Shown: positions 1-8,354, counted from the stretch's first letter. The stretch: DNA of 13,860 nucleotides from Gammaproteobacteria bacterium (GCA_015484935.1 WFUQ01000154.1:1-13860), one strand, 5' to 3'. The notes: generated by a model not told the origin, from the letters alone. Numbers and translations: made by a program.

Positions 1-41
1 GCAACCATTGTGTGAACCACATCAAGCTAAATCGTGCCACC

Positions 42-434
42 ATGTATGTATTTAATAAAATACTAATATTATTACTCTGTATTACTGCTGCTGCCTGCCA
101 GTCTGATCCTCCGGTTAGCCGTGCGCTGCCTGACTGGGTCAATAATCCACAGGACGGGGCTGTCGGTTCTGCGGTCACACACATCAAAGGCCGTTATGCA
201 CAGGAGGAGCTCGCTCTCGCACGCGCACGCGAACGACTGGCGGCACGTTATGGTGTCGAAGTGAGCAGCGTACAGACGATAACCGAGAAGGTCGCCAATG
301 AGCGAGCCTATGTCACGTCGAGCAAACAGATCGAGCAGGCGGTAGCCAGACGTGAGGTGAAAGCACAGCTACGTGAGTTGTACTACGATGCCGCAAGAGA
401 TGTGGTGTGGGTGTGGGTCTACCCGGTCGAGTAG
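42..434 (+). CDS. Small predicted lipoprotein, LPP20-like
   Basis: This gene encodes about 130 residues from the ATG at 42. The frame can be opened upstream at a GTG (position 12), but the ATG gives a clean lipoprotein signal: a lysine at residue 6, a hydrophobic core of Ile/Leu, then Ala-Ala-Ala before Cys19. Gln follows the Cys, which under the usual sorting rule suggests the outer membrane. The mature part has a Pro-Asp-Trp near its start, a glycine and alanine stretch, then a charged helix-rich region with many Ala, Arg and Glu, and it ends in a Val/Trp-rich beta strand. This pattern resembles LPP20-type lipoproteins, but I place it there by general look only. No clear Shine-Dalgarno sequence precedes either start, and the promoter is outside the window. 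Function unknown; it may belong to an operon whose earlier genes are cut off. Confidence 0.72.
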   Translation: MYVFNKILILLLCITAAACQSDPPVSRALPDWVNNPQDGAVGSAVTHIKGRYAQEELALARARERLAARYGVEVSSVQTITEKVANERAYVTSSKQIEQAVARREVKAQLRELYYDAARDVVWVWVYPVE

Positions 435-442
435 CGTTACAT

Positions 443-502
443 CCTGTACACAAAAAAGCCCCTGCAGACTTTTCGGTCTGCAGGGGCTTTTTTGTGTACA
501 GG
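443..502. terminator. Bidirectional terminator, 27-bp perfect inverted repeat
   Basis: Arms 443-469 and 476-502 are perfect reverse complements around a 6-nt loop (TTTTCG). The inner stem is GC-rich (GCCCCTGCAGAC) and is flanked by A6/T6 runs that become a U-tract on either strand. It lies between the convergent lipoprotein gene and dsbA, starting 8 bases after the first stop and ending 9 bases before the dsbA stop, so it can end both transcripts. Confidence 0.92.
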
Positions 503-511
503 TGCGATAGC

Positions 512-1126
512 CTATTTCGATTCTTTGGCTATCAGATGATCCATGATCTTGACCATGTTCTCGTAAGAACCGGCCAGCGTGCCTGTCACAACATATTTAC
601 CGTTGACTGCGATGGTAGGTACGCCGGTGATGTTGTAGTTCTTCAGTAACTTGTTCGCTTTTCTGACTTTGCCATCGGTGCTGAACGAACTGTAGTTTTT
701 CTTGAACTCGTCCTTGTCGACGCCGTTCGCAGCAAGAAAATCGGACATGGCTTTCAATGAATCCAGACGTTTTCTGTCCTTGTGGATGGCATCGAATATC
801 TTATGATGCACGTCTTCGATGACACCCATCGCTTCCAGCGCGTAATACGCTCTTGCCTGTACTTTCCAGCTGGGTCGAAACACGGCTGGGACGCGGGTGA
901 AAGTGACATTGGCAGCCTTGTTTTTCTTCCATTCGTTCAGATAAGGCTCGAAGGTATTACAGTGTGGACAGCCGTACCAGAAAAACTCCAGCACTTCGAC
1001 ATTGTCGCCACTGGCTGTAGGCTGTTCGGTGATGGCCTTGTAATTGACACCCTCTTTGTATTCTTCTGCCAAAGCCGGATTGAAAGCCAGGCCTATCATC
1101 AGAAGTAACGCCGCAAATTTTTTCAT
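512..1126 (-). CDS. dsbA: Thiol:disulfide interchange protein DsbA
   Basis: DsbA is a periplasmic oxidase that introduces disulfide bonds into secreted proteins. The 204-residue product starts with a Sec signal peptide (MKK, hydrophobic core, cleavage probably after ALA20). The active site is C53-P-H-C56, the classic DsbA dipeptide, in the context FWYGCPHC. The cis-proline loop is GVPT with Pro170. Length and motifs match the family. The start is backed by GAGGAG about 7 bases upstream. The gene begins 32 bases after the ccmI stop on the same strand with no terminator between, so it is probably the last gene of the ccm operon. DsbA oxidises the CXXCH cysteines that CcmG and CcmH later reduce, so the linkage makes functional sense. 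The bidirectional terminator follows its stop. Confidence 0.96.
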   Translation of the reverse strand: MKKFAALLLMIGLAFNPALAEEYKEGVNYKAITEQPTASGDNVEVLEFFWYGCPHCNTFEPYLNEWKKNKAANVTFTRVPAVFRPSWKVQARAYYALEAMGVIEDVHHKIFDAIHKDRKRLDSLKAMSDFLAANGVDKDEFKKNYSSFSTDGKVRKANKLLKNYNITGVPTIAVNGKYVVTGTLAGSYENMVKIMDHLIAKESK

Positions 1127-1158
1127 CTCACTCTCCTCAAGCAGATTGGTGTGGCTCG

Positions 1159-2496
1159 CTACGGAACCAGTGTATCGATTAGTATGGTGACTGTCGGTGA
1201 TGTCGTGACATCATCGACCTTCTTCATGCCGACATAGTCACCGCTACGGGTGACCGCTGTACCGGCCTGACTGATGCGTGCTGAAACGATGATCTTGCCA
1301 AAGGTGCTGATGTTCATACCATCGACCATCGCCATGCTGTCATCGAGTGTAACGGTCGCCGGCAAATCGGCCAGTGTCATACGCTGCACCGCCAGTGGCA
1401 TCTTCGGCCCCTGCTGTGCTTTAGCGTAGACGAACACAGCGGTATCCGCTGCCTGCTTCTGTCTTATCTCGTCGCTAACATCCACTTTTACTGTCACGCT
1501 GCTTGCTGTGACCACATTGTCCGGACCAGGTTCCTGAACTGGTTTCCGAGCAGACTCCTGTACGGATTGCTGTGCAGTTTTCCGGGCATTCAGATTCTTA
1601 CCGACCTGACGTAACAGGTCTTCAACTGGCTGCACATCTTCACCGGCTTCCAGTAACTTTATCCTCGACTGGTTCAGATAGAAAGCGATCGACTGACTGA
1701 TCAGTTCATCACCTGCGGATGCGTCTACCAATACAGATAGATGATCCACACTCTGCCAGTAGTTGCCGAGTTGATACTCAGCCACACCCGCGAACCACAA
1801 GGCATTACCGTTATCCGGTTGCAGTTCCAGTGCACGTGAAATCAGATCGTACGACTCTTTGGTGAATGTCTGGTTATTTGCCAATGCCAGCGCTTCGGCA
1901 CGCTCGAGCATGAGCTGGGCATTGTCCGGCAGTTTCTCCATCGCTGTGGCATAGGCGGTGGCGGCATCATCATAACGTTTCAGATGTTTGTATGCCCGAC
2001 CCAGCATGGTCCATGCCTTGGCGTCACCACCCTGCTGCTCGATACGCTGTTCAAGCAACACGACCATCTCAGCGACTGACGGTTCCTTCTGAGCCGCTGC
2101 CTGTTGTTGTGCCACTTCAGGTTCGGCATGCATGCCCAGTTGCATATATATCAACAATGCCAGTGTCGGCAGGAAGGCAGCGACGAACAATGCCAGCGCA
2201 GGCTTGCGTTTCGATGTCGCACCATAACTCATGGCCGCACTATCACGGCTCTCTTCCGGTATGTCTGCAAGCAGTTCGAAGTCCAGTTCTTCGCGTGCCT
2301 TGTTATAGAAACCCTGCTCGATACGCCCCTCGGCAAGATCGGTCTCCAGCTCGTGCAGTTTGTCTTCGTACAGGCCGAGGTTACTGTCTTTGTAAGCCAG
2401 CGAAACGGTTTTACGTTGCTTCAGTAACGGCCAGACGATAATGCCGATCGCGAGCAACAGCATGAGCATCATCGCGCCCCAAAATACACTGTTCAT
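1159..2496 (-). CDS. ccmI: Cytochrome c maturation protein CcmI (apocytochrome chaperone)
   Basis: CcmI holds apocytochrome c and presents it to the CcmF/CcmH heme-ligation complex at the periplasmic face of the inner membrane. The 445-residue product has two membrane segments (about 3-25 and 99-120) with a charged, leucine-rich cytoplasmic loop between them. A TPR-type helical repeat region follows (about 155-260), then a low-complexity linker rich in Gln, Glu and Lys (about 300-330). The last part is a beta-rich domain (about 333-445) with the phrases PLAVQRM, ADLPATVTLDDSMAM and SARISQAG, which is typical of gammaproteobacterial CcmI. It is separate from CcmH, unlike E. coli where the two are fused. 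Its start lies 6 bases after the ccmH stop, so the two are probably co-transcribed. Confidence 0.93.
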   Translation of the reverse strand: MNSVFWGAMMLMLLLAIGIIVWPLLKQRKTVSLAYKDSNLGLYEDKLHELETDLAEGRIEQGFYNKAREELDFELLADIPEESRDSAAMSYGATSKRKPALALFVAAFLPTLALLIYMQLGMHAEPEVAQQQAAAQKEPSVAEMVVLLEQRIEQQGGDAKAWTMLGRAYKHLKRYDDAATAYATAMEKLPDNAQLMLERAEALALANNQTFTKESYDLISRALELQPDNGNALWFAGVAEYQLGNYWQSVDHLSVLVDASAGDELISQSIAFYLNQSRIKLLEAGEDVQPVEDLLRQVGKNLNARKTAQQSVQESARKPVQEPGPDNVVTASSVTVKVDVSDEIRQKQAADTAVFVYAKAQQGPKMPLAVQRMTLADLPATVTLDDSMAMVDGMNISTFGKIIVSARISQAGTAVTRSGDYVGMKKVDDVTTSPTVTILIDTLVP

Positions 2497-2502
2497 TAGA
2501 TA

Positions 2503-2991
2503 TTATTCCTGTTGATCTTGACGGTGGCTGGTGCGCTCCGCCTCTGCCTGCAATCGCTTCAGTCTCTCGGACTCGCTTGCTTTCATTCCTTGCGGGGCGA
2601 CATCGGAACGCTGTGCCTTGATGATACGCAATGCATAGAACAGTGCGATAACAAAGATGATCGCCGGACCAAACCACAACACCCAGGTAAGCGGTTTCAT
2701 CGGCGGGTTGTACAACACAAAATCGCCATATCGCTGTACCATGAAATCGACGATCTGCTGTTCGTTCTTGCCCTGTATGATCATGCCATACATCTCGTTA
2801 CGCAGATCTTTTGCCAGATCGGCGTTGGAATCGCCGATGGAATTGTTCTGGCATACCAGACAACGCAGGTCCTGGCTCAACTTGTGAAACAGCTCTTCCT
2901 GCTGATCGTTATCGAACTTGAACGTGGCGATAGGGGCAGCGTTGATGGCCAGCCCCGTCAACAGCAGAGATATGAATATCAGGCTTCGCAT
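2503..2991 (-). CDS. ccmH: Cytochrome c maturation protein CcmH (thiol-reducing subunit)
   Basis: CcmH is a membrane-anchored periplasmic thioreductant that helps reduce the CXXCH cysteines of apocytochrome c before heme is attached. The 162-residue product has a signal peptide (about 1-19), then the diagnostic LRCLVCQN motif with C44 and C47, and the conserved sequence YGDFVLYNPP. A single membrane helix follows (about 101-124) and then a short charged cytoplasmic tail. This is the short, unfused form as in Pseudomonas. The start overlaps the end of ccmG by 13 bases, and an AGGAA lies about 9 bases upstream, both consistent with translational coupling. Confidence 0.95.
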   Translation of the reverse strand: MRSLIFISLLLTGLAINAAPIATFKFDNDQQEELFHKLSQDLRCLVCQNNSIGDSNADLAKDLRNEMYGMIIQGKNEQQIVDFMVQRYGDFVLYNPPMKPLTWVLWFGPAIIFVIALFYALRIIKAQRSDVAPQGMKASESERLKRLQAEAERTSHRQDQQE

Positions 2992-3554
2992 GATGATGTT
3001 TTCCTGATGTCTTCGATCAAGGGCTGTAGTTTTTCTTCGATGTATTTCTGCGTCACCGGCCCGATATGTTTGTCACGGATGATACCCTGCTCATCGATGA
3101 CGAATGTTTCCGGTGCGCCATACACACCCCAGTCGATACCGACACGACCGTCGATGTCCGACGCGATCAGACTGTAGGGATTGCCCAGTCTCTGCAGCCA
3201 TTGTTTGGCATCTTGTGGCTGGTCTTTGTAATTGAGGCCAACGATGCGCACACCGTTGTTCGCCAGCCAGGTGATGGCTTCATGTTCCTGACGGCAGGCG
3301 AAACACCAGCTCGCCCAGACATTCAGCAAGGTAGCGCCGCACTTCAGGTCTGCCGTGCTGACCTCACCTTGCCCGTACAGGGAAGGCAAGCTGAATTCAG
3401 GTGACATCTTGCCGATCAGTGGTGATGGCACTTCACGCACCCGCAACTCACCACTTTTTATCTTCATCATGGCGGTGACCAGCACCACCGCGATCAGACC
3501 GAAGATGATCAACGGCATGAAACGTCTCAATGTAGAAGTTTGTTTATCGGACAT
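2979..3554 (-). CDS. ccmG: Cytochrome c biogenesis thioredoxin-like protein CcmG (DsbE)
   Basis: CcmG is a periplasmic thioredoxin-fold reductase tethered by an N-terminal helix. It passes electrons, normally from DsbD/CcdA, to the apocytochrome/CcmH pair. The 191-residue product has a membrane anchor (about 12-30), the sequence SPEFSLPSL at the start of the fold, the redox site W83-C84-F-A-C87, and a cis-proline loop YGAPETFVID (Pro148) that is characteristic of CcmG/ResA proteins. The dipeptide FA between the cysteines differs from the PT of E. coli. Two further cysteines, C72 and C189, lie outside the active site. The gene lies 9 bases after the ccmF stop and overlaps ccmH. Confidence 0.95.
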   Translation of the reverse strand: MSDKQTSTLRRFMPLIIFGLIAVVLVTAMMKIKSGELRVREVPSPLIGKMSPEFSLPSLYGQGEVSTADLKCGATLLNVWASWCFACRQEHEAITWLANNGVRIVGLNYKDQPQDAKQWLQRLGNPYSLIASDIDGRVGIDWGVYGAPETFVIDEQGIIRDKHIGPVTQKYIEEKLQPLIEDIRKTSSCEA

Positions 3555-3563
3555 GTTACGGAT

Positions 3564-5516
3564 CTAGACAGCGTTTGCAGTCGATGATGTAGAGAGCTTT
3601 GCCAGTTTACGTGCGCGGTAGCGTTTATCCGATACTGCCAGCACACCACCGATCGTCATCAGCAGGCAGCCCAGCCATATCCAGCGGATCATGGGCTTGT
3701 AATACAAGCGCAGACTCCATGCGCCATCACCGAGTGGCTCACCCATGGCAGCATAGATGTCACGCATGAAACCGATGTCGATAGACGCTTCGGTCATGGC
3801 ATTGCTGGACTGACCTACATAGATACGTTTCTCCGGGCTGAGTTTATTGGAGAACTCACCATCGACATAGACATCGATATCCGCCTTGTCAGCAGTAAAG
3901 TTGGGGCCACGCACTTTTTCGACGCCGTTGAACCTGAACTCATAACCTGACATCTCGTAACTGCTGCCCGGCTCCATACGCAGGTCTTTCTCGTGACTGT
4001 AGCTCATCACCATGGTCACACCGGCAACGAAGAACGCGATACCCAGATGCGCCAGCGTCATGCCGAGAAAAGCCAGCGGTACATGCGAGGAGTTCTTCCG
4101 ACGTTCGATATAACTCATCACGGTAGTCAGCGCTATCCACAATGCACCAGCCAGTCCCAGTCCGGCAGTGATATGTAGTGCACCATCTATAACGAACGGC
4201 AACAGGATACCCACGACCAGCGAGACCACGAATGCCGTTTTCAATTTACCGATAGCGCGTGCAGCTGTATCACTCTTCCAGCGCATGGTCGGCCCGACGC
4301 CGAGTAACAGCAACAGCGGAACCGCTACCAGTGCAAACATGGTATCGAAATAAGGTCGGCCGACAGAAATTTTCCCCATGCCCATCGCATCGAGCAACAA
4401 CGGATACATGGTACCGACAAACACTGCGACCGCGGCCGTGATGAAGATGACGTTATTCATCAGCAGGGCGGTCTCGCGCGAGAACCAGGAGAAGCGTCCG
4501 GTTGTAGAAACCGTGCCTGAACGCCAGGCGTACAATGCCAGTGAGCTACCGACCACGATACACAGGAATATGAGGATGAACAGACCGCGTGACGGATCGG
4601 ATGCAAACGCATGTACCGATACCAGTACGCCGGAACGCACGATGAAAGTGCCCAGCAGACTCAGTGAAAATGCGAGTATCGCCAGTAACACGGTCCAGCT
4701 CTTGAACACGCCTCGTTTTTCTGTGGTCGCCAGAGAATGGATCAGCGCGGTGCCGACCAACCACGGCATGAATGAAGCGTTTTCAACCGGATCCCAGAAC
4801 CACCAGCCACCCCAGCCGAGTTCGTTATACGCCCACCAGCTACCCAATGCGATACCCAGTGTGAGGAAACTCCACGCGATGGTCGTCCAGGGACGCGACC
4901 ACCGTGCCCAGGTCGCATCCAGCTTGCCGCCGATGAGTGCGGCCACAGCGAAGGCGAAAGCCACCGAGAAACCGACATAACCCATGTATAACATCGGCGG
5001 GTGGATAGCCAGACCGGGGTCCTGTAATAACGGGTTGAGTGAACGGCCGTCCAGCGGTGCAGGGAATATCCGTTCGAACGGGTTGGAAGTCAGGATCATG
5101 AACGAGAGGAAGCCGATGCTGATCATACCCATCACCGCGATCACTCTGGCAGTGAGCACACTCGGCAAGCTACGACTGTACACAGCAACCGCTGCTGTCC
5201 ACAGGGCAAGTATCAGCGTCCATAATAATAAGGAGCCTTCGTGTGAGCCCCATACACCCGATATCCGGTATAACATCGGCTGCAACAGGTTGGAATGCTG
5301 CGACACATATAACACCGAAAAGTCATGTACGATGAACGCATGTGTCAGTGCGGCATAAGCGATACTGACGAATAACAACTGCGCCAGTGCTGCAGGCCGT
5401 GCCACCGAGATCATGGCGACATCATTCTTGTGCGCACCGATCAACGGGATGGTGCTCTGTAATATCGCGATAACAAACGCGATGATCAGGGCAAAACTGC
5501 CTAGTTCTGGAATCAT
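3564..5516 (-). CDS. ccmF: Heme lyase CcmF
   Basis: CcmF is the large polytopic membrane protein that ligates heme from holo-CcmE to apocytochrome c. The 650-residue product is strongly hydrophobic with many membrane segments and carries the tryptophan-rich WWD signature LGWGGWWFWDPVENASF (about 234-249). The four histidines known as heme ligands in E. coli CcmF (173, 261, 303, 491) have counterparts at H172, H260, H302 and H490, each shifted by one residue. The block after about 500 (SYSHEKDLRMEPG, then FRFNGV) matches the CcmF periplasmic domain. Length is close to E. coli CcmF. It starts 2 bases after the ccmE stop. Confidence 0.97.
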   Translation of the reverse strand: MIPELGSFALIIAFVIAILQSTIPLIGAHKNDVAMISVARPAALAQLLFVSIAYAALTHAFIVHDFSVLYVSQHSNLLQPMLYRISGVWGSHEGSLLLWTLILALWTAAVAVYSRSLPSVLTARVIAVMGMISIGFLSFMILTSNPFERIFPAPLDGRSLNPLLQDPGLAIHPPMLYMGYVGFSVAFAFAVAALIGGKLDATWARWSRPWTTIAWSFLTLGIALGSWWAYNELGWGGWWFWDPVENASFMPWLVGTALIHSLATTEKRGVFKSWTVLLAILAFSLSLLGTFIVRSGVLVSVHAFASDPSRGLFILIFLCIVVGSSLALYAWRSGTVSTTGRFSWFSRETALLMNNVIFITAAVAVFVGTMYPLLLDAMGMGKISVGRPYFDTMFALVAVPLLLLLGVGPTMRWKSDTAARAIGKLKTAFVVSLVVGILLPFVIDGALHITAGLGLAGALWIALTTVMSYIERRKNSSHVPLAFLGMTLAHLGIAFFVAGVTMVMSYSHEKDLRMEPGSSYEMSGYEFRFNGVEKVRGPNFTADKADIDVYVDGEFSNKLSPEKRIYVGQSSNAMTEASIDIGFMRDIYAAMGEPLGDGAWSLRLYYKPMIRWIWLGCLLMTIGGVLAVSDKRYRARKLAKLSTSSTANAV

Positions 5517-5518
5517 AA

Positions 5519-5965
5519 TTAAATACTTTCGTTACGGCGTGCTTGTTCAGCCGCTTTCAGCGCATCAGCGACTTCAGGTGGCATGTAATTCTCATCATGT
5601 TTGGCGAGGACTTCTTCGGCGACGAACGTACCGCTCGAATCTATCTTGCCCATAGCGACGATGCCCTGACCTTCACGGAACAGATCCGGCAGGATACCAT
5701 CATAACTGACCGGCACGGTCGCAGTGTTGTCGGTAAGATCGAACTGCACCGCAAGATTCCCTTCTTCGCGCTGCACACTACCGGCCACCACCAGACCACC
5801 GACACGGAAGCTTCTGCTATCCGGTGCTTCACCCGCAGCGATCTGCGCCGGGCTGTAAAAATACAACAGGTTTTCCTGAAAGGCAGTCAAGCCCAGTACG
5901 GTTGCGACAGAAACGCCGAACAACACCAGCACCACCAACATCTTTCTACGTGAACGTTTATTCAT
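5519..5965 (-). CDS. ccmE: Heme chaperone CcmE
   Basis: CcmE binds heme covalently in the periplasm and carries it from CcmC to CcmF. The 148-residue product has a basic N-terminus (NKRSRRK), one membrane anchor (about 9-29), an OB-fold beta domain, and the heme-binding site LAKHDENYMPPEV. There H123 is the covalent heme ligand equivalent and Y127 the partner tyrosine (H130 and Y134 in E. coli). This is the classic His-type CcmE, not the Cys-type found in some archaea and deltaproteobacteria. The C-terminal tail is helical and charged. The gene begins 13 bases after the ccmD stop. Confidence 0.96.
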   Translation of the reverse strand: MNKRSRRKMLVVLVLFGVSVATVLGLTAFQENLLYFYSPAQIAAGEAPDSRSFRVGGLVVAGSVQREEGNLAVQFDLTDNTATVPVSYDGILPDLFREGQGIVAMGKIDSSGTFVAEEVLAKHDENYMPPEVADALKAAEQARRNESI

Positions 5966-5978
5966 TCTACTACTCGTC

Positions 5979-6179
5979 TCATTGAACCTGATTCGACTGT
6001 TGCATGGCCTCGCGCTTCATCGCGCGCTTCACCCTGTTGACCACTTTCTTTTTACTGGACAGCGATGACCAGGTCAGCCAGAGCAACACACCAAAAGTGA
6101 TGCCATAGGACCACCACACAAAAAAGGCATATCCGCCCATGTGAAAAAACTCTGACCAGTTAAATTCGGTTCCATTCAT
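5979..6179 (-). CDS. ccmD: Heme exporter accessory protein CcmD
   Basis: CcmD is a small single-helix protein that joins CcmABC and is needed to release holo-CcmE. The 66-residue product starts with a short polar segment ending in the typical phrase F-x-M-GGYAFFVWWSYG. It continues through one membrane helix (about 15-37) and ends in a strongly basic tail (KKKVVNRVKRAMKRE). Position between ccmC and ccmE supports the call. The start used is an ATG with no visible Shine-Dalgarno sequence. The 11 bases between it and the ccmC stop are AT-rich, so translation may depend on coupling to ccmC. Confidence 0.9.
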   Translation of the reverse strand: MNGTEFNWSEFFHMGGYAFFVWWSYGITFGVLLWLTWSSLSSKKKVVNRVKRAMKREAMQQSNQVQ

Positions 6180-6190
6180 AATTTTGTCAT

Positions 6191-6940
6191 TTATAATTTC
6201 TGAATCAGCTCTCGTACCCAGCGACGGTTGCGATCACGATATAACACTTCGTTCCTCGCCCGCACCAGTACCAGTGCCGCATAAAACAGTTTGAACGCCA
6301 GAGCCATCAATAACAACGGTATCAACATACTGGTATCGATAGAGGGTTTATCGAACTTGGTCACGGTCGCGCCCTGATGCAGCGTATTCCACCATTCTAC
6401 CGAATAATGGATGATGGGAACATTGACCACACCGACGATCGCCAGCAGCCCGCTCGCCTTGTCAGCCGTCCGCTGGTCTTCGATCGCGGACTGCAACGCC
6501 ATGTAGCCGAAGTACAGGAATAACAGGATCAGCTCCGAGGTCAGACGCGCATCCCACACCCAGTAGGCTCCCCACATGGGTTTGCCCCAGAGCGAACCCG
6601 TCACCAGTGCAATAAACGCGAAGGCAGCACCGATAGGTGCGCTGGCAGAGGCTATCACATCGGCCAGGCGGATCTGCCAGATGAGGCCGACACTGGCTGA
6701 AACAGCCATCGCCACATAGATGAAGAGTGACATCCACGCCGCCGGTACATGCACATAGATGATGCGATAGCTCTCACCCTGCTGATAATCCGGTGGTGCG
6801 ACGAACAGACCCAGATACAGACCCCACACGGTCAATGCGAGCGCACCAGCAGCGAACCACGGTATCAGCTTACCTGCCGTACCATAGAAGTATTTCGGCG
6901 AGGAAAAAGTTTGTATCCATTTCCAGATCTTAGAAAACAT
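6191..6940 (-). CDS. ccmC: Heme exporter protein CcmC
   Basis: CcmC is an inner-membrane protein that binds heme at the periplasmic surface and attaches it to CcmE. The 249-residue product has about six membrane segments and the WWD motif WGKPMWGAYWVWDARLTSE (about 118-136). Heme-ligand histidine counterparts are H64 (IYVHVPAAW) and H188 (WWNTLHQG), matching E. coli H60 and H184 with a constant shift of four. The gene is separated from ccmB by 31 AT-rich bases with no obvious ribosome binding site before the ATG. Confidence 0.96.
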   Translation of the reverse strand: MFSKIWKWIQTFSSPKYFYGTAGKLIPWFAAGALALTVWGLYLGLFVAPPDYQQGESYRIIYVHVPAAWMSLFIYVAMAVSASVGLIWQIRLADVIASASAPIGAAFAFIALVTGSLWGKPMWGAYWVWDARLTSELILLFLYFGYMALQSAIEDQRTADKASGLLAIVGVVNVPIIHYSVEWWNTLHQGATVTKFDKPSIDTSMLIPLLLMALAFKLFYAALVLVRARNEVLYRDRNRRWVRELIQKL

Positions 6941-6971
6941 AATGTAACTACTAATAATTATTCAGCATCGT

Positions 6972-7643
6972 TTATCTCGATGCGGTTATCCTCAACGCCA
7001 CTGCAGTGGCGACGGGTGCCAGTGATAAAGACAGCGCCAGCACGGCTGCCAGAAAATACATCTGGCCTTTCACGCTCAGCCCATCAGCTGCCACATCGAT
7101 CGCATTGGCACCAAATATCAAGATGGGAATATACAGTGGTAGCACGATTAGAGACAACAAAACACCGCCCCTGTTCACTGCCACGGTCAAAGATACTCCG
7201 ATGGCGCCTATCAGACTCAACACCGGTGTACCCAACAACAGGCTCAGCACGATGATCGGGATCGTATCTGCCGGTACATTCATAAATACCGCCAGCATGG
7301 GCGATATCAGTACCAGCGGCAGACCGGTCAATAACCAGTGCGCCAATACCTTGGCCAATACTAACAGCACCAGCGGGTTCGGGCTCAACATCAGCTGGTC
7401 GAGCGAACCATCGTCATAATCCTGCTTGAACAGACGATCCAGCGATAACAGCACTGCCAGCAGAGCAGATACCCAGATCACACCCGGCGCCATCTCCTGT
7501 AGCAACTCCGGTGTCGGTGTCACTGCTAACGGAAACAGACTCACCACCAACACGAAAAATATCAGCGGATTCGCCAGCTCGTGCCGCGCACGCAACGCCA
7601 GTCGCAGATCCCGTATCAACAGATGACTGAACGCATTAAACAT
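6972..7643 (-). CDS. ccmB: Heme exporter protein CcmB (ABC transporter membrane subunit)
   Basis: CcmB is the membrane partner of the ATPase CcmA in the CcmABCD complex that frees holo-CcmE for use by CcmF. I take the ATG at 7643, which gives 223 residues starting MFNAFSHLL. This matches the N-terminal length of E. coli CcmB up to the conserved ANP (residues 24-26). Longer readings (ATG at 7649 or 7652, or further upstream) lack family similarity. About six hydrophobic segments are visible, with the conserved phrases ANPLIFFVLVVSLFPL, APGVIWVSALLA, DGSLDQLML and HWLLTGLPL. The start overlaps the end of ccmA by 8 bases, suggesting translational coupling. Confidence 0.94.
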   Translation of the reverse strand: MFNAFSHLLIRDLRLALRARHELANPLIFFVLVVSLFPLAVTPTPELLQEMAPGVIWVSALLAVLLSLDRLFKQDYDDGSLDQLMLSPNPLVLLVLAKVLAHWLLTGLPLVLISPMLAVFMNVPADTIPIIVLSLLLGTPVLSLIGAIGVSLTVAVNRGGVLLSLIVLPLYIPILIFGANAIDVAADGLSVKGQMYFLAAVLALSLSLAPVATAVALRITASR

Positions 7644-8310
7644 CGGCATCATCCATATCGAGATCAGCCCGGGGCACAACACCCAGACTCACCGAGCGCA
7701 TCTCACAGGGTAGCTGCATGCCATGATGCGTGGTGAAGATCACACTGCCACCGGCATCACGGTGATCGACTATCATCTGCTCCAGCAGGGCGACCCCTCG
7801 TACATCCAGCGCGGTCAAGGGCTCATCCAGAATCCACAGACTGGCATCTGCCAGCAACAGAAATGCCAGCAATATCCTGCGCCGCTGACCTGAAGACAGC
7901 GCTTTGCTGGGCACATCTTCATAACCGCCCAGACCGACCTTGTTCAACGCCTCGTCTATCTCTTTCGCTGCCGCACTGCGTGAACGCGTATCCAGCAGCG
8001 AGCGTATATTTTCTTCAGTGGTCAGATCACCCTTGATACAGGGCAGATGACCGATATACACCATCGCACTGTAGTATTCGTCGCGGGAACGGTGGATATC
8101 CTCGCCCTGCCACAGCACCCGACCTTCGTCTGCCTGCCGCAAGCCACACAGGATACGTAGCAGGCTGGTCTTGCCGCTACCGTTAGCACCTTCTATCTGT
8201 AACACCTCAGCCTCGCCCAGCTCGATATCCAGATCACGGAACAACAGGCGATCATCCCGGACGCAGACCAGCTTCTCTGTGCTTAACATCATGTTGTGCG
8301 CCATCGTCAT
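7636..8310 (-). CDS. ccmA: Heme exporter ATP-binding protein CcmA
   Basis: CcmA is the cytoplasmic ABC ATPase whose ATP hydrolysis drives release of heme-loaded CcmE from CcmC. The product of up to 224 residues shows a Walker A (GANGSGKT, about 42-49), the CcmA-typical VLWQGEDIHR and YIGHLPCIKGDLT, an ABC signature LSSGQRRR (about 139-146), a Walker B with LWILDEPLTALD (about 157-168) and the switch histidine in TTHHG. It is the first gene of the ccm operon. The start is uncertain: ATGs at 8310, 8304, 8292 and 8289 are all in frame and none has a good Shine-Dalgarno sequence. The first is reported. Confidence 0.94.
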   Translation of the reverse strand: MTMAHNMMLSTEKLVCVRDDRLLFRDLDIELGEAEVLQIEGANGSGKTSLLRILCGLRQADEGRVLWQGEDIHRSRDEYYSAMVYIGHLPCIKGDLTTEENIRSLLDTRSRSAAAKEIDEALNKVGLGGYEDVPSKALSSGQRRRILLAFLLLADASLWILDEPLTALDVRGVALLEQMIVDHRDAGGSVIFTTHHGMQLPCEMRSVSLGVVPRADLDMDDADV

Positions 8311-8354
8311 GGGAATGCGTCGAACCGGTCTGCCTGTGCGAAAAGTGTGCGCGT

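Noticed and set aside
7644..7682. Longer ccmB reading adding 13 residues inside ccmA.
   Set aside because: The ATG at 7643 aligns with the family N-terminus; the extension reads as ccmA coding sequence in another frame.
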